The notes under the pieces were generated by a model. The model saw nothing but the letters and a program-made list of their open reading frames with translations, searched no databases and was not told where the DNA came from. This document shows, one piece after another, positions 28,015-37,473 of a DNA stretch of 64,000 bases. Numbering within the stretch: the stretch's first letter is position 1; every line of letters starts with the position of its first letter. Made by a program: the position numbers and the translations under genes. The stretch is from Xenorhabdus doucetiae (GTDB lineage Bacteria; Pseudomonadota; Gammaproteobacteria; Enterobacterales; Enterobacteriaceae): NCBI RefSeq assembly GCF_000968195.1, contig NZ_FO704550.1, positions 1,550,001-1,614,000 on the forward strand. Reading direction: 5' to 3'.

Positions 28015-28839
28015 TTATTGGGTGTTCTCTGACTTCTCAATGCCGATATCTTGGTTTGCCGGTTTAATGGCTTGCCAGATTTGCCCTAACGTTTCATACC
28101 AGGCACGCTCTGTATGTGATAAGTAATAGGAAGAAGGCATATATTTTTCCCACGGATACAGGGGTGTTGTAATAGCCAATTGATTAGCAGGGCCAGCAAT
28201 GGGATGCAGGCGGCGTTGTGCAAAAAACTGGAGCGATCTTTTCATATGATTGGCAGAAGTCACCAGAATAAAAGGTTGTTGCCCGACGATCTTTTCAACC
28301 TCAGCCGCTTCTTCTTCGGTATCCAAGGGTTTTTTTAAGGCTATCGTGTCTTCTACAGGGATCCCCAACGATTGTGCTACCATAGCGGCAACTTCGGCAC
28401 TGCTGACGGCATTTACGCCTTTACCGCCCGTGAAAATCATTTTGGCACCGGGGTTAAGGCGATACAAGCGAATGCCTTCGGTCACTCTGGGCAAGCTGTT
28501 ACTGATCAGGTTAGCGCTGGGAGCCCACTGAGGGTTATAAGTAAAACCGCCGCCGAGAACCACAATATATTTTACCGGCACCGCCGAATGAGAGGTGATA
28601 GAGGTTGCATCGGGTTCATAGCGCTGAACATATTTTCCCTCGACAGGGAGTAAGAGTTTATCTGCGATAGGCTGTAAGCTCAATAACAGCAATGCAAGCC
28701 AACTGAGTGATAAAATGGTTTTCCCTGTCCTTTGCCAGCGGCTGAACCACAGTAATAGCAGGGCGGCAAAAGAGACGATAATCATCAACGGCAAAGGCAT
28801 TAATAGCGAGCCGATATATTTTTTTAGCAGAAATAACAT
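28015..28839 (-). CDS. elyC: Envelope biogenesis factor ElyC (YcbC), DUF218 protein
   Basis: ElyC supports peptidoglycan assembly at low temperature in E. coli through the undecaprenyl carrier, with mechanism unresolved. The 274-residue protein begins with two membrane helices (about residues 10-60). The periplasmic DUF218 domain follows, with YIVVLGGGFTYNPQWAPS, FTGGKG and LVTSANHMKRSL. It is about 15 residues longer than E. coli ElyC at the C-terminus. It is transcribed away from cmoM; ycbJ of E. coli is absent here. Confidence 0.93.
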   Translation of the reverse strand: MLFLLKKYIGSLLMPLPLMIIVSFAALLLLWFSRWQRTGKTILSLSWLALLLLSLQPIADKLLLPVEGKYVQRYEPDATSITSHSAVPVKYIVVLGGGFTYNPQWAPSANLISNSLPRVTEGIRLYRLNPGAKMIFTGGKGVNAVSSAEVAAMVAQSLGIPVEDTIALKKPLDTEEEAAEVEKIVGQQPFILVTSANHMKRSLQFFAQRRLHPIAGPANQLAITTPLYPWEKYMPSSYYLSHTERAWYETLGQIWQAIKPANQDIGIEKSENTQ

Positions 28840-28935
28840 TGATTGGCCTTGGGTTGGTTAAACTGTAATCTCGCAGGGGCAAATTTTAAGGCTAAAAGTA
28901 GTTAATTAAATGATTACTGTGCCAAAATAGAGAGT

Positions 28936-28996
28936 AGTAAAAATAGTAGTAGTAAAAAATTGATAGCAGTAAAAAATAACGGCAGTAAAAATAGCA
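28936..28996 (+). repeat. Degenerate short tandem repeat upstream of cmoM
   Basis: AGTAAAAA recurs at 28936, 28951, 28968 and 28984, within a purine-rich unit of 15-17 bases that also contains AGTAG or AGCAG. It lies between divergent elyC and cmoM. Confidence 0.7.
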
Positions 28997-29057
28997 GTAG
29001 ATAGCATAACGACTCAATAGATAAATTAAACTTAGCTGATAAGTGGGGCAATTTTTC

Positions 29058-29843
29058 ATGCGGGATCGCAATTTCGATGATATTGCAGACAAATTTTCAC
29101 GTAATATTTACGGCACAACCAAGGGTAAAATCAGGCAGGCCGTTGTCTGGCAGGATATTAACGAATTGCTGAATCATTTGCCTCAACGCCCATTGCGTAT
29201 TTTGGATGCCGGGGGCGGTGAAGGGAATATGGCTTGCCAATTAGCTGAATTGGGGCATCAGGTCATACTTTGTGATCTGTCACAAGAGATGATCCAGAGA
29301 GCGAAACATAACGCCAAAGAGCGTGGTGTTCTTGATCAGATGCAATTTATCCAAAGCTCAGTACAGGAAATTCACCAGCATATTGAACAGCCGGTTGATC
29401 TGATTTTATTTCATGCGGTATTGGAGTGGATCACTGACCAAAAAGAGGCAATAGCTACATTGGGCGATATCATCACGCCCGGTGGTGCACTTTCATTAAT
29501 GTTTTATAATGCTAACGGGCTGGTCATGCGTAACGCCATTTTGGGTAATTTTCATTTGGCGACTCCCAATGTCCAGCGTCGTCGAAAACGTTCTCTATCG
29601 CCGCAAAATCCATTAATACCGGAACAGGTATATCAATGGCTGACTGAACTTGAGATGGAAATAACAGGTAAAACGGGCGTAAGAGTTTTTCACGATTACC
29701 TGCAAAGTCGCCAATTGCAAAACGCAGATTTCCCCGCGTTGCTTGAACTTGAACAGCGTTATTGCCGACAAGAGCCCTATATCAGCCTGGGGCGTTACAT
29801 TCATGTGATGGCACGCAAGCCTACCTTAAAGAGCGAATTATGA
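29058..29843 (+). CDS. cmoM: tRNA 5-carboxymethoxyuridine methyltransferase CmoM
   Basis: CmoM (formerly SmtA) methylates 5-carboxymethoxyuridine at the wobble position of certain tRNAs. The 261 residues contain the SAM motif RILDAGGGEGNMACQLAE (about residue 46) and the region DLILFHAVLEWI. I start at 29058 (MRDRNFDDIADKFSRNIYG), the family N-terminus, rather than the in-frame ATG at 29043. The stop overlaps the mukF ATG as ATGA. This places cmoM first in the muk operon, as in E. coli. Confidence 0.96.
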   Translation: MRDRNFDDIADKFSRNIYGTTKGKIRQAVVWQDINELLNHLPQRPLRILDAGGGEGNMACQLAELGHQVILCDLSQEMIQRAKHNAKERGVLDQMQFIQSSVQEIHQHIEQPVDLILFHAVLEWITDQKEAIATLGDIITPGGALSLMFYNANGLVMRNAILGNFHLATPNVQRRRKRSLSPQNPLIPEQVYQWLTELEMEITGKTGVRVFHDYLQSRQLQNADFPALLELEQRYCRQEPYISLGRYIHVMARKPTLKSEL

Positions 29844-31162
29844 GTGAATATTCCCAGACGGTTCCTGAACTTGTGTCCTGGGCCAGAAAAAATGATTTTT
29901 CAATTTCGTTGCCACCGGAACGGTTGGCTTTTTTGCTGGCGATTGCCGTATTAAACAGTGAACGGTTTGACGGTGAAATGAGTGAAGCGGAGCTGGTGGA
30001 TGCTTTCCGTGAAGTGTGCAAAGGTTTTGAGCAGACGTCGGAAGCGGTATCCGTCAGGGCGAATAATGCCATTAACGATATGGTTCGCCAGAAATTACTT
30101 AACCGTTTTACCAGTGAATTAGCGGATGGCAATGCCATTTATCGCCTGACCCCATTGGGCATTGGCATCAGCGATTATTATATTCGTCAGCGTGAATTCT
30201 CCACGTTGCGTCTTTCCATGCAGTTATCCATCGTCGCCAACGAATTGCATCGCGCGGCAGAAGCGGCCGAAGAAGGGGGCGATGAACTCCATTGGCATCG
30301 CAATGTTTTTGCCCCGCTCAAATATTCCGTGGCTGAAATTTTTGACAGCATCGATATGTCCCAGCGCTTGATGGATGAACAGCAAAATAGCGTAAAAACC
30401 GATATCGCCGCCTTGCTCAATCAGGATTGGCAGGCCGCTATCGCAAACTGCGAACAACTGCTGTCTGAAACCTCCGGCACCCTGCGGGAGCTTCAGGATA
30501 CTTTGGAAGCGGCGGGTGATAAATTGCAGGCCAATCTGTTGCGCATTCAAGCCGCAAATATGGACAGCGGTGGTTCTGAGCTGGTGGAGAAACTGGTTTT
30601 TGACTTACAAAGCAAACTGGATCGCATCATTAGCTGGGGGCAACAAGCCATCGATTTGTGGATAGGCTATGACCGCCACGTTCACAAATTTATCCGCACC
30701 GCCATTGACATGGATAAAAACCGCATTTTTGCCCAGCGCCTTCGCCAATCCATTCAACACTATGATGATAGCCCGTGGGCATTGACCATCGCGAATGCAG
30801 AACGTTTTCTGGATATGCGTGATGAAGGACTGACTCTGCGCAATGAAGAGGTAATGGGAGAATTACCGCCGGAAATGGAATACGAAGAGTTTAGTGAGCT
30901 CAATGAACAATTGGCTGAAATGGTAGAGCAGGCGCTGGCGGTTTACCAACAGGCAAAACTTCCGCTGGATTTGGGGGCTGTCCTGCGTGACTACCTTGCT
31001 CAGTATCCACGTAAACGTCATTTTGATGTGGCACGTATTTTAGTGGATCAAGCCGTCAGGCTGGGCGTTGCAGAAGCGGATTTCTCTGGGTTACCGGCGG
31101 AATGGTTAGCGATTAATGATTACGGAGCCAAGGTACAGGCACATGTCATCGACACATATTGA
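29840..31162 (+). CDS. mukF: Chromosome partition protein MukF (kleisin)
   Basis: MukF is the kleisin of the MukBEF condensin and bridges the MukB heads with MukE. The 440 residues include an N-terminal winged-helix dimerisation region, a helical middle and a C-terminal domain that binds the MukB head. The ATG at 29840 (MSEYSQTVPELVSWARKND) is the conserved start and overlaps the cmoM stop. The long frame from 29762 runs back inside cmoM. The 3' end overlaps mukE by 20 bases. Confidence 0.97.
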   Translation: MSEYSQTVPELVSWARKNDFSISLPPERLAFLLAIAVLNSERFDGEMSEAELVDAFREVCKGFEQTSEAVSVRANNAINDMVRQKLLNRFTSELADGNAIYRLTPLGIGISDYYIRQREFSTLRLSMQLSIVANELHRAAEAAEEGGDELHWHRNVFAPLKYSVAEIFDSIDMSQRLMDEQQNSVKTDIAALLNQDWQAAIANCEQLLSETSGTLRELQDTLEAAGDKLQANLLRIQAANMDSGGSELVEKLVFDLQSKLDRIISWGQQAIDLWIGYDRHVHKFIRTAIDMDKNRIFAQRLRQSIQHYDDSPWALTIANAERFLDMRDEGLTLRNEEVMGELPPEMEYEEFSELNEQLAEMVEQALAVYQQAKLPLDLGAVLRDYLAQYPRKRHFDVARILVDQAVRLGVAEADFSGLPAEWLAINDYGAKVQAHVIDTY

Positions 31163-31865
31163 ACAACTTATGCCAGTGAAGCTGGCTCAGGCACTATCCA
31201 ATACACTTTTTCCTGAATTAGACAGCCAGCTACGCGCCGGGCGTCATATCAGTCTGGATGACCTTGATAATCACGCTTTTTTGATGGATTTTCAGGAAGA
31301 GCTGGAAATGTTTTATGCGCGTTATCACGTCGAGTTAATCCGCGCACCAGAAGGTTTCTTCTACCTGCGTCCCCGTTCAACGACGCTGATCCCGCGATCG
31401 GTGCTGTCTGAATTGGATATGATGGTGGGTAAGATCTTGTGTTACCTCTACCTTAGTCCAGAGCGTTTATCCAATCAGGGGATATTTACCTTTCAGGAAC
31501 TGTACGAAGAATTACTGTCATTGGCCGATGAAAATAAGCTGATGAAATTCGTCAATCAACGTTCGACCGGTTCCGATCTGGACAAACAGAAATTGCAGGA
31601 AAAAGCCCGCACGGCCTTAAACCGGTTACGCCGTTTGGGGATGGTTTATTTTCTGCAAAACGACAGCAACAAATTTACGATTACCGAAGCGGTATTCCGC
31701 TTCGGTGCAGATGTACGCAGCGGTGATGACCCACGTGAAGCACAATTGCGGATGATCCGTGATGGTGAAGCCATGCTGGTAGAAGGGGCAACATCGCAGG
31801 AAGATAATGAACATGAAGAAGCATCAGGGCATTCAGCAGACGGTGCGGAGGATGAGCAGTCATGA
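31143..31865 (+). CDS. mukE: Chromosome partition protein MukE
   Basis: MukE binds MukF as a dimer and regulates MukB ATPase activity and DNA loading. The 240-residue protein has two winged-helix domains and conserved stretches such as RAPEGFFYLRPRSTTLIPRS and SELDMMVGKILCYLYLSPE. The C-terminus is acidic (EDNEHEEASGHSADGAEDEQ). The ATG at 31143 matches the MSSTHIEQLMPVKL family start. It overlaps mukF by 20 bases and mukB by four, which indicates translational coupling of the subunits. Confidence 0.97.
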   Translation: MSSTHIEQLMPVKLAQALSNTLFPELDSQLRAGRHISLDDLDNHAFLMDFQEELEMFYARYHVELIRAPEGFFYLRPRSTTLIPRSVLSELDMMVGKILCYLYLSPERLSNQGIFTFQELYEELLSLADENKLMKFVNQRSTGSDLDKQKLQEKARTALNRLRRLGMVYFLQNDSNKFTITEAVFRFGADVRSGDDPREAQLRMIRDGEAMLVEGATSQEDNEHEEASGHSADGAEDEQS

Positions 31866-34800
31866 TTGAACGCGGTAAATTTCGCTCACTGACATTGGTT
31901 AATTGGAACGGTTTTTTTGCCAGAACGTTTGATCTTGACGAACTTGTGACGACCTTATCCGGCGGTAACGGTGCCGGTAAATCCACCACGATGGCGGCCT
32001 TTGTCACCGCATTGATCCCGGATTTAACCCTGCTCCATTTCCGCAATACGACAGAAGCCGGCGCAACGTCGGGTTCGCGCGATAAAGGCTTGCACGGTAA
32101 GCTGCGTGCCGGTGTCTGCTATTCTACGCTGGATGTGGTTAACTCCCGCCATCAACGGATTATCACCGGCGTTCGCTTACAACAAGTGGCCGGGCGTGAT
32201 CGCAAAGTGGATATCAAACCCTTTATGATTCAGGGCGTTCCGGCATCGGTTCAGCCAACGCAGTTACTGACGGAAAATATCAATGAACGTCAGGCCCGCG
32301 TTCTGCCACTGAACGAACTAAAAGAACGTCTTGATGAGATGGAAGGCGTTCAGTTTAAACAATTTAACTCGATTACCGATTATCACTCCCTGATGTTTGA
32401 TTTGGGCGTGATCCCCAAACGCCTGCGTTCAGCCAGTGATCGCAGCAAGTTTTATCGCCTGATCGAAGCTTCGCTGTACGGCGGGATTTCCAGTGCGATC
32501 ACCCGCTCACTGCGGGATTACTTGCTGCCGGAAAACAGCGGTGTCAGAAAAGCCTTTCAGGACATGGAGGCGGCACTGCGTGAGAACCGCATAACCCTTG
32601 AAGCTATCCGCGTCACCCAATCTGATCGTGATCTCTTCAAGCACCTGATCACCGAGGCGACGGCCTATGTATCTGCTGACTATATGCGCCATGCCAACGA
32701 ACGCCGCGTTCATCTGGATGAAGCCTTGGCCTTGCGCAGTGAATTATTTGGCAGCCGTCGCCAATTGGTGGCTGAACAATATCGCCATGTGGAAATGGCG
32801 AGGGAACTGGCAGAACAGAGCGGAACATCTTCTGATTTAGAAATGGATTATCAGGCGGCCAGTGATCACCTGAATCTGGTTCAAACAGCGATGCGCCAGC
32901 AGGAAAAAATTGACCGCTACCAATCTGATGTTGAAGAACTGACCTATCGGCTGGAAGAACAGAGTGAAGTTGTTGAAGAAGCAAAAGAACTTCAGGCGGA
33001 ATATGACGCCATGTCTGAAGCAGCCGAACAAGAAGTCGATGAGCTGAAAAGCCAGCTTGCTGACTACCAACAGGCGTTGGATGTGCAGCAAACCAGGGCG
33101 ATTCAATATCAGCAAGCCCTGCAAGCGTTAGCGCGTGCCCGTGAAATTTGCCAGCTTCCCGATCTGGCGATAGAAAATGCTGACGAATGGCAGGAAACCT
33201 ATCAGGCTAAAGCGCAGCAGGCGACTGAAACCTTGCTGGCACTGGAACAAAAATTAAGCGTGGCGGATGCGGCTCATAGTCAGTTTGAGCAGGCTTACCA
33301 ACGGGTAAAAAATATCGTAGGTGAAGTGAGCCGCAGTGAAGCATGGCAGGCTGCCCGTGAAGCATTGCGTGAATGGCCATCCCAGCGCCATTTGGCCGAG
33401 CGCGTCCAGCCTTTGCGTATTCAGTTGGCCGAATTGGAGCAACGTCTGGGCAGTCAGCAAAATGCCGAGCGTTTGTTGGCAGAGTTTTGTCAGCGCCATA
33501 ACCAGCAGTATCAGGCGGAAGATCTGGAGGCGTTGCAGGGGGAATTAGAAGCCCAGTTGGAAGAACTGAGCGTGAGTGCCAATGAAAGCGGCGAACGCCG
33601 TATTCAAATCCGTCAGGAGTTTGAGCAGCTCAAGCAAAAAATTCAGGAACTGACCGCGCGGGCGCCGGTATGGTTGGCGGCACAGGAAGCCCTGAACCAA
33701 CTGGGTGAACAGAACCATGAAACGTTCGAAAGCAGCCACGATGTGACGGAATACATGCAGCAATTGCTGGAAAAAGAGCGCGAAATTACCGTCGAGCGTG
33801 ATGAGGTTGCGGCACAGAAACGCGAGCTGGAAAAACAGATTGAGCGCCTAAGCCAGCCAAGTGGTGCCGAAGATAACCGCTTGCTTGCATTGGCGGAGCG
33901 TTTTGGCGGCGTGTTGTTATCTGAAATTTATGACGACATTACCCTTGATGATGCGCCGTATTTCTCCGCCCTGTATGGCCCTGCGCGTCATGCCATCGTC
34001 GTGCCCGATCTTTCACTGGTGCGCCCACATCTGGAAGCACTGGAAGATTGTCCGGAAGATCTCTATTTAATCGAAGGCGATCCGCAATCTTTCGACGACA
34101 GTGTGTTCTCTTTTGAAGAGCAGGAAAACGCCGTTCTGGTGAAATCATCCGATCGCCAATGGCGTTATTCCCGCTATCCTGAAATGCCGTTATTCGGGCG
34201 GGCAGCAAGAGAAAATCGTCTGGAAGCACTCAGCCTTGAGCGCGATACGCTGGCAGAGCGCTATGCAACACTGTCATTTGATGTGCAGAAAATTCAGCGT
34301 GCGCATCAGGCTTTCAGTCGTTTTGTGGGCAAACACCTTTCTGTTGCGTTTGACGATGATCCCGAAGTCGAAATTCGCCGCCTGAGCCAGCGTCGTACTG
34401 AACTGGAACGTGAGCTATCTCAATCTGAAACCCAGGCTCAGCAACATCAGCAGAAACGAGGTCAGGTGAAAGAGAGCCTGTCACTATTAAATCGTCTGAT
34501 CCCACAAGTCTCGGTTTTGCTGGATGAAACCCTGCTTGATCGCGTGGAAACCGTCCGTGAAGAAATGAGTGCGGCTCAGGAAGCGGCGCGTTTCCTGCAA
34601 CAACACGGAAATACGCTGGCAAAACTTGAGCCTGTGGTATCAGTTTTGCAAAGTGACCCACAGCAACATGAACAGTTGCAGAAAGATTATGAGGCCGTGA
34701 AACACAGCCAGAATAAGGCGAAACAACAAGCCTTTGCCTTAACGGAAGTAGTGCAACGCCGTGCGCATTTCAGCTACAGTGACTCTGCGGGTATGCTCAA

Positions 34801-36325
34801 TGAAAATGCTGACCTGAACGATAAACTGCGTCAGCGCCTTGAACATGCAGAATCTGATCGCAGCCGTGCGCGTGAGCAATTGCGCCAGCAGCAAGCACAA
34901 TGTGCCCAGTTCAGCCAAGTATTGGCATCACTGAAAAGTTCTTACGACACCAAGCGAGATATGTTGAAAGAACTTGAACAGGAGATGAAAGATATCGGCG
35001 TTCAGGCGGATGCCAACGCAGAAATCCGTGCCCGTGAACGTCGTGATCAGCTCCATGCCGCTGTGAATACCAACCGTTCCCGCATCAACCAACTTGAGAA
35101 ACAGATCGCATTTTGTGAAGCGGAAATGGAAAACCTCCAGAAGAAACTGCGCAAATCTGAACGTGACTATTACCAGAAGCGTGAGCAAGTGGTGGCGTCT
35201 AAAGCCGGCTGGTGTGCCGTGATGCGCATGGTGAAAGATAACGGCGTTGAACGTCGTTTGCATCGCCGCGAACTGGCCTATATGGAAGGTGATGATCTGC
35301 GTTCAATGTCGGATAAGGCGCTGGGGGCATTGCGTCTGGCGGTGGCCGATAATGAGCATTTGCGTGATGCGCTGCGTTTGTCCGAAGATCCGAAACGCCC
35401 TGAACGCAAGATCCAATTCTTCGTTGCGGTTTACCAACACCTGCGTGAACGCATTCGTCAGGATATTATCCGTACCGATGATCCCGTCGATGCCATTGAG
35501 CAGATGGAAATTGAATTGGCGCGTTTGACCGAAGAATTGACCGCCCGTGAGCAGAAACTGGCGATCAGTGCCAAAAGCGTGGCGAATATCATCCGCAAGA
35601 CCATTCAACGTGAACAGAACCGCATTCGTATGCTGAACCAAGGATTGCAGGCGGTTGCTTTTGGGCAGGTTGGGGGCGTTCGCCTGAATGTCAATGTGCG
35701 TGAAAGTCATTCTCTCTTGCTGGATGTGCTTTGCGAACAACATGAACAACATCAGGATCTGTTTAATAGCCAGCGTCTGACCTTCTCAGAAGCGATGGCG
35801 AAACTTTACCAGCGCCTGAACCCGCAAATCGATATGGGGCAGCGCCTGCCCCAGACCATTGGCGAGGAGTTACTGGATTACCGTAATTACCTTGAGCTGG
35901 ACGTTGAAGTCAACCGAGGCTCGGATGGCTGGCTAAAAGCGGAAAGCGGGGCACTGTCTACGGGGGAAGCGATTGGTACCGGGATGTCCATTCTGGTTAT
36001 GGTCGTCCAGAGCTGGGAAGAGGAATCACGTCGCCTGCGGGGTAAAGATATTTCCCCCTGCCGCTTGTTGTTCCTCGATGAAGCTGCCCGGTTGGATGCG
36101 AAATCCATTGCCACCCTGTTTGAGCTATGCGAACGCTTACATATGCAGTTAATTATCGCGGCACCAGAAAATATCAGTCCAGAAAAAGGAACAACCTATA
36201 AACTGGTCCGTAAGATTTTTAATCACCAAGAACATGTCCACGTCGTTGGGCTGCGCGGTTTTGGACAGGAAATTCCGGCGACTGAGCAATCACAAACACA
36301 GGTACAGCCTATATTGCAAGAATAA
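31862..36325 (+). CDS. mukB: Chromosome partition protein MukB (SMC-like)
   Basis: MukB is the SMC-type ATPase that extrudes DNA loops and also binds topoisomerase IV. It has 1487 residues (E. coli 1486). The N-terminal head holds Walker A GGNGAGKSTT (about residue 34). Two long coiled-coil arms flank a hinge at about 650-800. The C-terminal head has the signature LSTGEAIGTGMSILVM and Walker B CRLLFLDEAARLDA. It ends the cmoM-mukFEB operon, with a terminator 28 bp after the stop. MatP, which excludes MukBEF from Ter in E. coli, is also in this window. Confidence 0.99.
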   Translation: MIERGKFRSLTLVNWNGFFARTFDLDELVTTLSGGNGAGKSTTMAAFVTALIPDLTLLHFRNTTEAGATSGSRDKGLHGKLRAGVCYSTLDVVNSRHQRIITGVRLQQVAGRDRKVDIKPFMIQGVPASVQPTQLLTENINERQARVLPLNELKERLDEMEGVQFKQFNSITDYHSLMFDLGVIPKRLRSASDRSKFYRLIEASLYGGISSAITRSLRDYLLPENSGVRKAFQDMEAALRENRITLEAIRVTQSDRDLFKHLITEATAYVSADYMRHANERRVHLDEALALRSELFGSRRQLVAEQYRHVEMARELAEQSGTSSDLEMDYQAASDHLNLVQTAMRQQEKIDRYQSDVEELTYRLEEQSEVVEEAKELQAEYDAMSEAAEQEVDELKSQLADYQQALDVQQTRAIQYQQALQALARAREICQLPDLAIENADEWQETYQAKAQQATETLLALEQKLSVADAAHSQFEQAYQRVKNIVGEVSRSEAWQAAREALREWPSQRHLAERVQPLRIQLAELEQRLGSQQNAERLLAEFCQRHNQQYQAEDLEALQGELEAQLEELSVSANESGERRIQIRQEFEQLKQKIQELTARAPVWLAAQEALNQLGEQNHETFESSHDVTEYMQQLLEKEREITVERDEVAAQKRELEKQIERLSQPSGAEDNRLLALAERFGGVLLSEIYDDITLDDAPYFSALYGPARHAIVVPDLSLVRPHLEALEDCPEDLYLIEGDPQSFDDSVFSFEEQENAVLVKSSDRQWRYSRYPEMPLFGRAARENRLEALSLERDTLAERYATLSFDVQKIQRAHQAFSRFVGKHLSVAFDDDPEVEIRRLSQRRTELERELSQSETQAQQHQQKRGQVKESLSLLNRLIPQVSVLLDETLLDRVETVREEMSAAQEAARFLQQHGNTLAKLEPVVSVLQSDPQQHEQLQKDYEAVKHSQNKAKQQAFALTEVVQRRAHFSYSDSAGMLNENADLNDKLRQRLEHAESDRSRAREQLRQQQAQCAQFSQVLASLKSSYDTKRDMLKELEQEMKDIGVQADANAEIRARERRDQLHAAVNTNRSRINQLEKQIAFCEAEMENLQKKLRKSERDYYQKREQVVASKAGWCAVMRMVKDNGVERRLHRRELAYMEGDDLRSMSDKALGALRLAVADNEHLRDALRLSEDPKRPERKIQFFVAVYQHLRERIRQDIIRTDDPVDAIEQMEIELARLTEELTAREQKLAISAKSVANIIRKTIQREQNRIRMLNQGLQAVAFGQVGGVRLNVNVRESHSLLLDVLCEQHEQHQDLFNSQRLTFSEAMAKLYQRLNPQIDMGQRLPQTIGEELLDYRNYLELDVEVNRGSDGWLKAESGALSTGEAIGTGMSILVMVVQSWEEESRRLRGKDISPCRLLFLDEAARLDAKSIATLFELCERLHMQLIIAAPENISPEKGTTYKLVRKIFNHQEHVHVVGLRGFGQEIPATEQSQTQVQPILQE

Positions 36326-36352
36326 CACCGCCATTGCGTTATTTTTCTATCC

Positions 36353-36381
36353 AAGAAAGGGGCATATTATGCCCCTTTCTT
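36353..36381 (+). terminator. Terminator of the muk operon
   Basis: AAGAAAGGGGCAT and ATGCCCCTTTCTT pair over 13 bp with a three-base loop. The T-rich right arm supports termination. Confidence 0.85.
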
Positions 36382-36382
36382 A

Positions 36383-36408
36383 TCTGGAGTAATTGTCTGG
36401 AGTAATTG
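36383..36408 (+). repeat. Perfect 13-bp tandem duplication upstream of aphA
   Basis: TCTGGAGTAATTG occurs twice without a gap, immediately after the muk terminator and about 80 bases before the aphA start. Confidence 0.85.
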
Positions 36409-36486
36409 TGCGGTATCTCTCGTTTTGATGTAATAATAAAGTTTACTATTTATCACCGTTACTACTAAGATAAAAAAGGAATAACG

Positions 36487-37200
36487 ATGCGTAAAGTCAC
36501 CCTAGCATTCAGTGCGATTGTGCTCGCTTTGAGCTTAAACAGCATGGCGCAGGCGAAAATGTTTATGCCTGAGCAAGTGGATTCGGGAGTCACTGCGGCA
36601 GGTTTGGCTCAACGTCAGGCGGTGCACTGGGTATCCGTAGGGCAGATTGAGCGAAGCCTGAAAGACCAACCCGCAATGGCAGTAGGTTTTGACATTGATG
36701 ATACTGTCCTGTTTTCAAGTCCGGGTTTTTATCGCGGTAAATTAGAATACTCGCCTAATGACAATAGTTATCTGAAAAATCCCGCATTTTGGCAAAAAAT
36801 GAATAACGAATGGGATAAATTCAGTCTGCCAAAACAAGTCGGCATTGACTTGGTTCAGATGCACTTGAAGCGGGGAGATGATATTTATTTTATTACAGGC
36901 CGTGCAAAAACTAAGACAGAAGCTGTGACCCAGTATTTACAGGAAGCGTTGCATATTCCGGCTGATAAAATGAATGCCGTTATTTTCGCGGGTGATGAAC
37001 CGGGCAAAAATAATAAAGTCAGTTGGATGAAAGAGCACCAATTGAAAATTTACTATGGTGATGCAGATACTGATATTGCCGCAGCCCGTGAACTGAATAT
37101 CCGTGGCATTCGTATCCTCCGGGCATCAAACTCTTCTTACCAACCGCTGCCTAGAGCCGGTCAGTTTGGGGAAGAAGTCGTCATTAATTCTGAGTATTAA
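36487..37200 (+). CDS. aphA: Class B acid phosphatase AphA
   Basis: AphA is a periplasmic, magnesium-dependent phosphatase and phosphotransferase of the DDDD/HAD superfamily that releases nucleosides and phosphate from nucleotides. The 237 residues begin with a Sec signal (MRKVTLAFSAIVLALSLNSMAQA). The HAD motif is VGFDIDDTVLFSSPGF (about residue 67). FITGRAKTKTE and YYGDADTDIAAARE complete the site, and the protein ends EEVVINSEY like E. coli AphA. In E. coli aphA lies elsewhere on the chromosome; here it is between mukB and ldtD. It has its own terminator. Confidence 0.96.
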   Translation: MRKVTLAFSAIVLALSLNSMAQAKMFMPEQVDSGVTAAGLAQRQAVHWVSVGQIERSLKDQPAMAVGFDIDDTVLFSSPGFYRGKLEYSPNDNSYLKNPAFWQKMNNEWDKFSLPKQVGIDLVQMHLKRGDDIYFITGRAKTKTEAVTQYLQEALHIPADKMNAVIFAGDEPGKNNKVSWMKEHQLKIYYGDADTDIAAARELNIRGIRILRASNSSYQPLPRAGQFGEEVVINSEY

Positions 37201-37230
37201 TCCTAAAATTCAAGACAAAATATTCTGCAC

Positions 37231-37252
37231 AAAGGCACTTAAGGTGCCTTTT
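37231..37252 (+). terminator. Rho-independent terminator after aphA
   Basis: AAAGGCACTT and AAGGTGCCTTTT pair into a near-loopless stem 30 bases after the aphA stop. A further T-rich stretch follows. Confidence 0.8.
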
Positions 37253-37473
37253 GCCTTTTTTAAGTCAGTGTAATTAAAATTATTAGGGGGATATTTTATT
37301 CTCCTTGGCATTTATTTTGCTTGGCGAGATAAAATCTGACAGGGCAGGCTCGCTATCTTAAGTGGTAATTAGGTATATAATTACTAGTATTCTTTTCTGA
37401 TAAAATAGGTCGGTGGATACTTATAATAAGTCATTGGATTAGCTGCATACATAATAAGGTGAGGTGAGCTATT

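Noticed and set aside
28936..28996. Possible CRISPR array
   Set aside because: Units are only 8-17 bases, degenerate and without unique spacers; no cas genes are in the window.
28892..29092. 66-codon Tyr/Phe-rich frame on the - strand upstream of cmoM
   Set aside because: Its composition (runs of Y and F) is simply the translation of the AGTAAAAA repeat, with no ribosome site or family resemblance.
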